A model generated the notes under the pieces. It was not told the DNA's origin. It saw only the letters and a program-made list of their open reading frames with translations, and did not search any database. Shown piece by piece: positions 5,699-13,014 of a DNA stretch of 13,387 nucleotides (position 1 is the first letter of the stretch; every line of letters begins with the position of its first letter). The translations under genes were made by a program, and so were the position numbers. The stretch is from Rhodothermaceae bacterium (GTDB taxonomy: Bacteria > Bacteroidota > Rhodothermia > Rhodothermales > JAHEMB01): contig JAHEMB010000028.1 in the NCBI GenBank assembly GCA_024643915.1, forward strand, positions 1 through 13,387. The letters run 5' to 3'.

Positions 5699-7492
5699 CT
5701 ACCTCAGCCAGTGCAGATAGATGACGGTCACGGCGACGGCCATGATGATAAGGCTGGCCGGGATGCCCACACGCAGGTAGTCCTTGAAACGGTAGCCGCC
5801 GGCGGCCATCACCATCAGGTTTGTCTGATAGCCGATGGGCGTGGCGAAGCTGCCCGCTGCCGCCACCGCGATCAGCACGGCAAAGGCGCTGGGATTGAGG
5901 TTGAGGCTGGCCGCTACTGACAGGGCCACCGGTAGCATCAAGACTGCCGCTGCCTTGTGCGTAATGAGTTCGGTCAGCACGTTGGTCGCCAGGTAGAGGG
6001 CCACGAGCGTCGCCACCAGGCCCAGGCTCCCCGTGGCCGTCAGGAGGCCCGTGGCCATCAGCGCGGCCAGCCCCGAGGCTTCCACCGCCTTACCGATGCC
6101 GAGCGCTGCTGCGATGACGACGAGCACCTGCACGTCGACCGCCCGCCGGGCCTCGTGCGCCCGCAGGCAGCGCGTGGCGATAACGGCAAGAGCAGCCGCA
6201 AACGAGGCCGTCACCACTGAGACGAGACCGCTCGCCATCGCCCCGATCATGGCGGCAAAAATGAGGAGGGAAAGCGCCGCTTTCCACCGCTGCGGCTTTG
6301 CCTGGGTGGGCCGGCGCGGCGCCACGAGGTAGAACTCATCGCGGGTGGCGTTCCAGTGGCTGTCGAAGCCGTTGCGCGCCTCCACCAGCAGGAGGTCGCC
6401 CGCCTTGATGGGGATGCGGCCCAGCGGCCCCTCCACCTGCTCGTCCTTCCGCTGAATGGCTAGCACCACGCCCTGGTAATGGTCCCTGAAGGCCGCCTCG
6501 CGGAGTGTCTTGCCAACGAGGTTGGACGAAGCGGCGACGACGGCCTCGTCGAGCGGCAGCGTCTCGTACTGATCGTCTTCTACTGCGCGGAGAGTGCGCT
6601 CCAGGCCGGGCCGCTGCAACAGGGCTTCGAGCATCGCCAGGTCGCCGGCGAAGGTGAGCACGTCGCCCGCTTGCAGCCCCACTTCGGGCGAGGCCGGAAT
6701 GACGCGGCCCGCGCGGCGGACGTGCCCGAGGTACGCCGCCCCGAGCGACCGCAGCCCCGCCTCTTCGATGGTCTGCCCTACCAGGGGCGAGCCCTGCGCC
6801 ACGCGCACCTCGAACAGGCAATCGCGCAAGCCGTCCTCGGCCATAGCGCCCTGTTTCTGGCGGACCGGCAGCAGGCGGTGGCCCACCAGGGTCATGTACA
6901 GCATCATCGCCAGGGCGGCCGGCAACCCCACCCAGGTCACGTCGAAGAACCCCAGCCCGGCGTAGCCCTCGGCTTCCATCAAGCCAGACACGACGAGGTT
7001 CGTAGAGGTGCCGATGAGGGTGATCATACCTCCCGTGATGGCCGCGTAGGAAAGCGGGATCAGCAGCTTCGAGGCGGATACGTTCCGCCTGCTCGCCCAC
7101 GTCTGAACGCGTGGCACGAAGAGAGCGACGATGGGCGTGTTGTTGAGAAAAGCCGAAAGCCCCGCCGTGGAGAACATTAGGCGGGGCAGCGCCCACCCCA
7201 GCCGGGCGGTCTTTTTAGGGAAAAGCAGATGATCGAGGAAGCCCAGCGCCCCCGTGCGCTCGACCCCGGCCGCTACCACGAAGAGGGCCGCCACGGTGAT
7301 GACAGCGCTGTTCGAGAAGCCGGCGAAGGCCTGCTCGGGGGTGACCACGCCCACCAGCAGCAAGCCGGCCAAGCCGCCCAGCAGCACTAGGTCGGGCCGC
7401 GCCCACTCACGTACCAGGGCCCCCATCATCGCCACGATGACGCCGGCCGTAACCCAGGCCTGCCAGCCCAGCGTGCTCAGAATAGCGAACAT
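5699..7492 (-). CDS. SLC13-family anion permease with two RCK_C domains (probable sulfate transporter)
   Basis: Polytopic inner-membrane protein of 597 residues. About five to six hydrophobic segments lie between residues 12 and 210, then a soluble insert with two RCK_C (TrkA-C)-like domains (about 226-295 and 310-372), then further membrane segments from about 400 to the end. SLC13/DASS-type signatures are FLNNTPIVALFVP (115-127) and LIGTSTNLVVSGL (159-171) in the first half, with a matching ATPIGYQTNLMV in the second half. Family members use cation gradients to import sulfate, phosphate or dicarboxylates; the subgroup with internal RCK_C domains includes the algal SAC1/SLT sulfate transporters. 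Sulfate as substrate is inferred from the sulfate-activation gene that follows. The ATG is preceded by TAGGAG about nine bases upstream, one of the few Shine-Dalgarno-like sites here. It lies 63 bp after the decarboxylase gene. Confidence 0.92.
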   Translation of the reverse strand: MFAILSTLGWQAWVTAGVIVAMMGALVREWARPDLVLLGGLAGLLLVGVVTPEQAFAGFSNSAVITVAALFVVAAGVERTGALGFLDHLLFPKKTARLGWALPRLMFSTAGLSAFLNNTPIVALFVPRVQTWASRRNVSASKLLIPLSYAAITGGMITLIGTSTNLVVSGLMEAEGYAGLGFFDVTWVGLPAALAMMLYMTLVGHRLLPVRQKQGAMAEDGLRDCLFEVRVAQGSPLVGQTIEEAGLRSLGAAYLGHVRRAGRVIPASPEVGLQAGDVLTFAGDLAMLEALLQRPGLERTLRAVEDDQYETLPLDEAVVAASSNLVGKTLREAAFRDHYQGVVLAIQRKDEQVEGPLGRIPIKAGDLLLVEARNGFDSHWNATRDEFYLVAPRRPTQAKPQRWKAALSLLIFAAMIGAMASGLVSVVTASFAAALAVIATRCLRAHEARRAVDVQVLVVIAAALGIGKAVEASGLAALMATGLLTATGSLGLVATLVALYLATNVLTELITHKAAAVLMLPVALSVAASLNLNPSAFAVLIAVAAAGSFATPIGYQTNLMVMAAGGYRFKDYLRVGIPASLIIMAVAVTVIYLHWLR

Positions 7493-7555
7493 ACACGGTC
7501 TCTCCTACGCCTGTTGCTCTGGCCCAGCCGCCGGCCCCTTCGCCCAGGAAAACCC

Positions 7556-8503
7556 CTAGGACCGCAGGCGCTCTTCAAAATAGGCGAGCGTCTTGCGCAG
7601 CCCCTCTTCCCGCTCAACACGTGGTTCCCAATCCAGCTTGGCGCGCGCCTTCGTGATGTCGGGCTGGCGCACCTGGGGGTCATCCTTCGGGAGGGGCTTG
7701 TAGACAATCTCGCTCCGGCTGCCGGTCAGGCGAATCACCTCTTCGGCGAACTCCTTGATGGTGATCTCATCCGGGTTGCCGATGTTGACCGGCTCGACGA
7801 GGTCGCTCATCAGCAGGCGATAGATTCCCTCAACGAGGTCGCTGACATACTGGAAGGAGCGCGTCTGGCTGCCGTCGCCAAAGACGGAGAGGGGCTCGCC
7901 GCGCAGGGCCTGGCACATGAACGTCGGTAGGGCCCGGCCGTCGTCCACCCGCATGCGTTCGCCATAGGTGTTGAAGATGCGGACGATGCAAGTATCGACG
8001 TCGTGATACCGATGGTAGGCCATCGTGATAGCCTCGGCGAAACGCTTGGCCTCATCGTAAACGCCACGCATCCCCACCGGGTTAACGTTGCCCCAGTAAT
8101 CCTCCGGCTGCGGGTGGACGAGCGGGTCGCCATAGACCTCGCTGGTGGAGGCCAGCAGAAAACGCGCACCCTTGTCTTTCGCCAACCCGAGGGCCTTGTG
8201 CGTGCCGAGCGCACCCACCTTGAGCGTCTGGATGGGCAGCTTTAAATAGTCGATGGGCGAGGCAGGACTGGCAAAGTGGAGCACGTAGTCAAGCGATCCC
8301 TCGACGTAGATGAAGTTCGTGACGTCATGCTTAATGAAGTGAAACCCGGACCGGCCCATGAGGGGGGCGATGTTGTCGGGGCTGCCGGTGATGAGGTTGT
8401 CCATGCAGATCACTTCGTGGCCTTGAGCCAGAAAGCGTTCGCACAGATGGGACCCCAAAAAGCCGGCGCCGCCCGTGATGAGGGTGCGGGGAGCGTTGCT
8501 CAT
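7556..8503 (-). CDS. UDP-glucuronate decarboxylase (UDP-xylose synthase)
   Basis: Extended SDR enzyme of 315 residues that oxidatively decarboxylates UDP-glucuronate to UDP-xylose with tightly bound NAD+. The Rossmann motif GGAGFLG is at 11-17. Family-specific blocks are HFASPASPIDY (76-86), SEVYGDP (121-127, with the catalytic Glu122), GNVNPVG (138-144), YDEAKR with Tyr149/Lys153, and RIFNTYGERM (175-184). There is no N-terminal membrane anchor, unlike animal UXS, so it is cytosolic. The ATG overlaps the stop of the UDP-glucose dehydrogenase gene as ATGA, indicating translational coupling of two consecutive pathway steps. The C-terminal arrangement ends at a normal length, without the ArnA-type formyltransferase fusion. 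A 4-keto-pentose product cannot be excluded from sequence alone, but the motifs favour UDP-xylose. Confidence 0.94.
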   Translation of the reverse strand: MSNAPRTLITGGAGFLGSHLCERFLAQGHEVICMDNLITGSPDNIAPLMGRSGFHFIKHDVTNFIYVEGSLDYVLHFASPASPIDYLKLPIQTLKVGALGTHKALGLAKDKGARFLLASTSEVYGDPLVHPQPEDYWGNVNPVGMRGVYDEAKRFAEAITMAYHRYHDVDTCIVRIFNTYGERMRVDDGRALPTFMCQALRGEPLSVFGDGSQTRSFQYVSDLVEGIYRLLMSDLVEPVNIGNPDEITIKEFAEEVIRLTGSRSEIVYKPLPKDDPQVRQPDITKARAKLDWEPRVEREEGLRKTLAYFEERLRS

Positions 8504-9882
8504 GCTTTGCCATCGATAGATGCGGAGAATTCGGCGTTGACGCCCCCCGGCGCAACGTAAGGCCGGCCAATGCTATGGTACGCGAAGCCGTACTCGGCCA
8601 TTCGGTGCGGATCGTACACGTTGCGCCCATCGAAAATGAGCGGCTGCTTCAACAACCGCTTCATGCGGTCGAAGTCGGGCCGGCGGAACTCGTGCCATTC
8701 GGTGCAGATCACGAGTACGTCGGCGGCGTCGAGCGCACCGTACGCATCATCCACATAGATAATTGCATCCCCGAAGACGGCGCGGGTCGTGTCCATCGCT
8801 TCGGGGTCGAAGGCAGCCACCTCGGCGCCGGCCTCCAGCAGGGCCTGGATAATCTGGTGGGCGGGCGCTTCGCGCACATCGTCCGTGTTGGGCTTGAAGG
8901 CCAGGCCCCAGAGGGCGACGCGCTTGCCTTCGAGGCTGCCCTCGAAGTGATCGATGACGCGCTCGGCCAGCACCTTCCGCTGCCGGTCGTTCACGTCGAG
9001 GACGGCCTGGAGGATCTGGAAAGGATAGCCGCGCTCGTCGGCGGTGCGTGCAAGCGCTTGCACGTCTTTGGGGAAGCAACTGCCGCCAAAGCCGATGCCT
9101 GCGTAGAGAAAGTGGCGGCCGATACGGCTGTCGGCCCCGATGGCGATGCGCACACGGTCGACGTTGGCGCCGACGCGCTCGCAGAGGTTCGCCACCTCGT
9201 TCATAAACGTGATCTTGGTGGCGAGGAAAGCGTTGGCGGCGTACTTCGTCAGTTCAGAGGAGGCTTCATCCATCACCAGAATCGGGTTGCCCTGCCGCAC
9301 GAACGGCTCGTAGAGGAGCGTCATGACCTTTGCGGCCCGCGTGCTGGAGGTGCCGATGACGACGCGCTCGGGCTTCATAAAGTCCTGCACGGCCACCCCC
9401 TCGCGCAAAAACTCGGGGTTCGAGACCACGTCGAAGTCCTGCCCGGCCACCAGCCCTTCAGCCTCGATGAGGTCGCGGACGCGGGCAGCGGTACCTACCG
9501 GCACCGTGCTCTTGTTGACGATGACTTTGTAGCCGGGCGCCTCCATGCCGTTCAGCAGACGACCGATCTGCCCGGCCACGCCGGTCACGTACGAGAGGTC
9601 GGCCGAGCCATCTTCGCCGGGAGGGGTGGGCAGGGCGAGGAAGATGACGTCGGCGTTGGCCACGGCCTCCTCCAGCTCGGTGGTGAAGTGGAGGCGTCCC
9701 TCGCGCAGGCTCCGGCCAAAGTAAACCTCCAGGTCGGGCTCATAAATCGGCAACTTCCCCGCCTGGAGCATCTCGATCTTCTTCGCGTCGATGTCTACGC
9801 AAACGGCCTCGTTGCCCATCTCGGCAAAGCAGGTGCCGGTAACGAGTCCCACGTATCCTGTTCCAACAATGGCGATGTTCAT
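8500..9882 (-). CDS. ugd: UDP-glucose 6-dehydrogenase
   Basis: This enzyme oxidises UDP-glucose twice with NAD+ to UDP-glucuronate, the substrate of the next gene. The protein has 460 residues, typical of bacterial Ugd. The N-terminal dinucleotide-binding motif GTGYVGLVTG is at residues 7-16, the STVPVGT block at 125-131 and NPEFLREG at 155-162. The catalytic cysteine is Cys269 in GFGGSCFPKD (264-273). The C-terminal UDP-binding domain includes GLAFKPNTDDVREAP. It is translationally coupled to the decarboxylase by a 4-nt overlap, and its ATG has no Shine-Dalgarno. Ugd enzymes in several bacteria are activated by tyrosine phosphorylation from a BY-kinase; a Wzc-type kinase is encoded two genes upstream, so the same control is plausible here but not shown. 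Confidence 0.96.
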   Translation of the reverse strand: MNIAIVGTGYVGLVTGTCFAEMGNEAVCVDIDAKKIEMLQAGKLPIYEPDLEVYFGRSLREGRLHFTTELEEAVANADVIFLALPTPPGEDGSADLSYVTGVAGQIGRLLNGMEAPGYKVIVNKSTVPVGTAARVRDLIEAEGLVAGQDFDVVSNPEFLREGVAVQDFMKPERVVIGTSSTRAAKVMTLLYEPFVRQGNPILVMDEASSELTKYAANAFLATKITFMNEVANLCERVGANVDRVRIAIGADSRIGRHFLYAGIGFGGSCFPKDVQALARTADERGYPFQILQAVLDVNDRQRKVLAERVIDHFEGSLEGKRVALWGLAFKPNTDDVREAPAHQIIQALLEAGAEVAAFDPEAMDTTRAVFGDAIIYVDDAYGALDAADVLVICTEWHEFRRPDFDRMKRLLKQPLIFDGRNVYDPHRMAEYGFAYHSIGRPYVAPGGVNAEFSASIDGKA

Positions 9883-10000
9883 GCGCTAGAATTCATTCTG
9901 TGTAAAGAGTAAGGCGCTCCAGGAGACCTCATGACCGTCTGCAGCCAGCCAGCCCCCGTTGTAGCAGCACCCCACAGCCCGATCAAACGATCTGTGCCGA

Positions 10001-10016
10001 GCCACGGTGGCGTGGC
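10001..10016. other. Perfect 6-bp hairpin between the SLBB and ugd genes
   Basis: GCCACG (10001-10006) and CGTGGC (10011-10016) form a stem with a four-base loop, in the 180-bp gap (9883-10062) between the SLBB gene and ugd. No T-run follows on either strand, so it is a poor terminator. It could be a regulatory hairpin or chance in GC-rich DNA. The rest of the gap holds no convincing gene. The bases just before ugd (TTACTCTTTACACAGAATGAATTC on the coding strand, about 9890-9913) are AT-rich and might hold a promoter. Confidence 0.25.
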
Positions 10017-10062
10017 CCTCTGGCGGAGGATCCCCTTCGCCGGCCCTCCTTTCGAGAGGCGA

Positions 10063-10563
10063 TCACCTCAAAAGCCGATCAATGGCGAGCGCAATGGTCC
10101 CAACCGCCGCAAAAATCGGAGCGACGTCACGCCAGGTAAAGCGACGGCGGATGGTTACGTCAACCAACAGCACATCGCCCGACTGGAGCGACAGGTCTTC
10201 CGCCGAGGCGAAGATCTCGTTCTCCATCGTCGCCGTATAGACGACTTCGCGAAGGCCGCCCTGTAGCCGCGACAGACTCACTTCGATGACACGGTCCTCT
10301 CGGCGGTCGCGTTGCCCGATGGCCGGGCCACCCGCCAGCGAGAACAACGCGCTCAGTTTCGTCTCCTGCGCTACTTCGTAAAGACCGGGGAATTTCACAC
10401 TGCCCCACACGCTGACCAGGATGGTCACGTCGCCCGGCTTCGAATAGCTATAGTAGGCACTCGTCGCCGCGCGCCTGTTCAGATCGCTGTCCAGAGACTG
10501 GGCCTGAAGGGCTGAGGCGCCGACAAGGAGAAGCACTACCAAGACCAAAAAACTGCGCACCAT
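10063..10563 (-). CDS. Short SLBB-domain polysaccharide export-type protein
   Basis: 166 residues. An N-terminal signal peptide (MVRSFLVLVVLLLVGASALQAQ, cleavage near residue 22) directs export. Residues about 43-135 resemble a single SLBB/polysaccharide-export unit: KPGDVTILVSVWG (42-54), then the V.FPGLYEV...L..LFSLAGGP pattern (57-80) and a closing LQSGDVLLVDV (126-136). A hydrophobic helix (about 147-160) preceded by the basic RRRF forms the C-terminus. Wza-type outer-membrane exporters are about twice as long, with a Poly_export domain and several SLBB domains; this is a minimal form and the pore function is uncertain. It probably works with the Wzc-like protein encoded 57 bp upstream. 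I chose the ATG at 10563 over an in-frame GTG 12 nt upstream because the signal peptide then begins properly. Confidence 0.75.
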   Translation of the reverse strand: MVRSFLVLVVLLLVGASALQAQSLDSDLNRRAATSAYYSYSKPGDVTILVSVWGSVKFPGLYEVAQETKLSALFSLAGGPAIGQRDRREDRVIEVSLSRLQGGLREVVYTATMENEIFASAEDLSLQSGDVLLVDVTIRRRFTWRDVAPIFAAVGTIALAIDRLLR

Positions 10564-10620
10564 CGAATGTATCACCGGTTGAGGGGCAAGAGAGAGCGTG
10601 AATAACCCGGCACAGAGGGA

Positions 10621-13014
10621 TCAGGATTGGGCGTTGCTCACGGGACGTTCGCCGTAGTATCCATCGCCATAGCCATAGCCATAGCCATAGCCGTAGCCGT
10701 AGCCATAACCGTAGCCGCCATAAGCCGCTTTCGCGTCGAAGCGGTTGAGCACCACGCCGATGGTCTTCGCGCCTACGTCGCGCAGGGCTTCAGTGCTGCG
10801 CTCAACGGCCTGCCAGGGCGTCTCGTTGGCCGAACAGACCAGCGCTGTGGCGTCGGCCTGCCCCGCGAGCAGGAGCGCGTCGGTGACGACCAAGACCGGC
10901 GGGGTGTCGATGATGATGATGTCGAATTCCTGCCGGAACTGATGGAGCAGGTCCTTCATTTTCTGCGACCCGAGCACCTCAGAGGGATTGGGCACCGAGC
11001 TACCAGCCGGAATGACGTAGAAGTCCTCAATGTCCGTGGCGAAGCGCTCGAAGCCAAGGGTATAGCTCTCGAAGAGCAACTCAACGAGGCCCGGCTCGCG
11101 CTGCACGCCCATCATGCGGTGGCCCGTAGGCCGCCGCAAGTCAGCATCCAGATAGAGGGTCCGAAGGCCCGACTGCGCCATCGTCAAGGCCGTGTTCATG
11201 GAGGTCACCGTTTTGCCCTCACCTGGGCTGGAACTGGTGAACATGATGGTTTGAAGGGCCTTGTCCGGACGACTGTACTGCACGTTCGTCCGCAGCCGAC
11301 GATACCCCTCCGAGATGGGTGAAAGCGGATTTAGGAGGGACATAAGCGTCGTGCTGTAGGTGTGGTCATCGATGGTAACGCGCTCCCGTCCCTCGAAATC
11401 GGACCGGATGATGCGTTCCATGTCCGGCACCACCCCGAGGACACTGAAGCCGTGCTTACGCAAATCTTCAGGCTTGCGTACTTTGTTGTCGAGTGCATTG
11501 CGTACGAAAGCCAGCCCAACGCCAAAGAAAAGCCCCAGCACCGCACCCAGCAACAGGTTCAGCGGCACCCGCGGCCGCACCGGCGTCTCCGGCACGACGG
11601 CCTGATCGATGATCTCGACGTAACCCAGCTCCGACTGCTCTGCTATGCGAGCCTCTTGCAGCTTTTCGATGAGGGTCAGGTAAATCGTCTCGCGGGTCTT
11701 CAGATCCCGGTTGAGCCGATTCAGCACGATCTCCTGGTTGGGGATTTGCCTGAGTTGGGACTCGTACTGCCTGAGGTTATTCTGAATGACCCCCTGCCGC
11801 GCTTCCAGCGAATTGGCCAGAATCGTTTTCTCCATAATCTGGCGCTGAAGCTCCTGCACCCCCGCCAGTTTGTTCGTCGTAGCCTGTCCCGGTGCGGTGC
11901 CCACGAGAAAGGCCATAGAAGCCGCATTTTCGACGAACTGCTCGACCACCTCATCGCGCCGCGCTTCGTAGGTCTGCTTTTGCTGGAGCAGCCGGGCGAG
12001 GTCTCTGTCCTGGGTCGGGTTCTCACGCAACCCCGGGTTGATGGCATACTTCTGCTGGATCTGGAACTCGATATTGGCAATCTGGCCGGCAAGCTGATCA
12101 ATCAATTGATCGTCTCCCGCCGAAATTTTAGCGGCCAGTCCGGGCGTAATCTCGTCGAGTTGTTCTTGCAACGCCTTCAGCTCTACCTGCGCCATGCCGA
12201 GTTGGGCCTGCGTTTCGTACTGCATGGTTTGCAACTGCGCCACCTGCGTCAACAGTTGACGCGCCTCCTCGTCAGGGGCCACCACCTGCTTGTCGTTGAG
12301 GAACTTCATCAGGTCCCCCTCGGCATCCTCCAGGTTCCCTTTAAAGTTCGTCGTCACCTCGTCGAGAAACTCGCGGGAGGCGCGCATGCGCTGCCGACTC
12401 AAGGCCTGGTTGTAGGCCTGAAATTCCTCGGCGTACAAATTTGCAATGAGGGTGGCTTCTTCAGGAATCGTGCTCGTGCCTACAATATTGACGAGGTCCA
12501 CGTCGCGGTTGACGGGGCTAATCGCCACATATCTTGCCCGAAGCCGATTGGCCACCACAAGCGGTGTCGGCGGTTCCCCCTTCTCATTAGGTTTAAGGAT
12601 ACTCACGAGCAGATCCGTACCCGGTGCCTTTTGGATGTCTATTATGCCGTCGGCCACCCGCTGCGCAATCGTCCGCGACTTCAAAATCTCGATTTCATTG
12701 GCAATGTTGCTTTTGCCCATTTCCAAGCCGAGCAGTTGTCCCAGCTGCGGGTCAGACTTCTGTGTGTTGATATAAAGCATACTGCTGGCTTCGTACTCTG
12801 GCGCCTGTGTAAAGGTATAAAGCGCGACCCCGGTCAGCGTCAACACGAAACAGGTCAGAATCAGCCACTTGTTTTTGAGTAGGATTTCAAAGATGTCGCG
12901 TAGCGCAATCTCTTCCTCCTCCGGCCTATCGGCAGCCACGTACGGCGCCGGGGCCGACCCGTTCTGATGCGGGACGAGATGCTGAGGCTCGTTAGATGAT
13001 GTATGATTGAGCAT
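10621..13014 (-). CDS. Wzc-like polysaccharide co-polymerase / tyrosine autokinase
   Basis: Inner-membrane protein of 797 residues that sets chain length and export of a polysaccharide and phosphorylates tyrosines. The order is a cytosolic N-terminus, TM1 (about 50-68), a Wzz domain, a long periplasmic coiled-coil region (about 200-430), a GNVR-type segment LNRLNRDLKTRETIY (431-445), a Pro-rich stretch with TM2 (about 484-504), then a cytosolic BY-kinase. The kinase has EGYRRLR (569-575, matching the EX2RX2R oligomerisation motif), Walker A SSSPGEGKT (594-602), Walker A' YLDADLRRP (621-629) and Walker B IIIIDTPP (699-706). The tail carries 11 tyrosines between 765 and 787, eight as a Gly-Tyr repeat. 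I chose the ATG at 13014; an in-frame TTG at 13071 would add 19 low-GC3 codons. It is the first gene of the minus-strand block. Confidence 0.95.
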   Translation of the reverse strand: MLNHTSSNEPQHLVPHQNGSAPAPYVAADRPEEEEIALRDIFEILLKNKWLILTCFVLTLTGVALYTFTQAPEYEASSMLYINTQKSDPQLGQLLGLEMGKSNIANEIEILKSRTIAQRVADGIIDIQKAPGTDLLVSILKPNEKGEPPTPLVVANRLRARYVAISPVNRDVDLVNIVGTSTIPEEATLIANLYAEEFQAYNQALSRQRMRASREFLDEVTTNFKGNLEDAEGDLMKFLNDKQVVAPDEEARQLLTQVAQLQTMQYETQAQLGMAQVELKALQEQLDEITPGLAAKISAGDDQLIDQLAGQIANIEFQIQQKYAINPGLRENPTQDRDLARLLQQKQTYEARRDEVVEQFVENAASMAFLVGTAPGQATTNKLAGVQELQRQIMEKTILANSLEARQGVIQNNLRQYESQLRQIPNQEIVLNRLNRDLKTRETIYLTLIEKLQEARIAEQSELGYVEIIDQAVVPETPVRPRVPLNLLLGAVLGLFFGVGLAFVRNALDNKVRKPEDLRKHGFSVLGVVPDMERIIRSDFEGRERVTIDDHTYSTTLMSLLNPLSPISEGYRRLRTNVQYSRPDKALQTIMFTSSSPGEGKTVTSMNTALTMAQSGLRTLYLDADLRRPTGHRMMGVQREPGLVELLFESYTLGFERFATDIEDFYVIPAGSSVPNPSEVLGSQKMKDLLHQFRQEFDIIIIDTPPVLVVTDALLLAGQADATALVCSANETPWQAVERSTEALRDVGAKTIGVVLNRFDAKAAYGGYGYGYGYGYGYGYGYGDGYYGERPVSNAQS
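10666..10713. repeat. Hexanucleotide tandem repeat encoding the Gly-Tyr tail
   Basis: Eight 6-bp units read in the plus direction: four exact gccata units (10666-10689), two gccgta units (10690-10701), one gccata and one diverged accgta (10702-10713). On the coding strand they give Gly-Tyr dipeptides in the tyrosine-rich C-terminus of the Wzc-like kinase. The unit length is a multiple of three, so gain or loss of units keeps the frame and changes only the number of tyrosines. Confidence 0.9.

Noticed and set aside
6336..7196. 286-codon frame on the minus strand inside the permease gene
   Set aside because: Out-of-frame, Arg/Gly/Ala-rich translation; the overlapping permease frame has clear family motifs.
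8575..9912. 445-codon open frame on the plus strand
   Set aside because: Antisense shadow of ugd, with His/Val/Asp-rich composition typical of reversed GC-rich codons.
9931..10266. Plus-strand ORF spanning the ugd-SLBB gap
   Set aside because: Half of it is antisense to the SLBB gene and the rest has no coding character or recognisable motif.
11362..12882. 506-codon open frame on the plus strand
   Set aside because: Antisense to the Wzc-like gene, with no recognisable domain in its translation.
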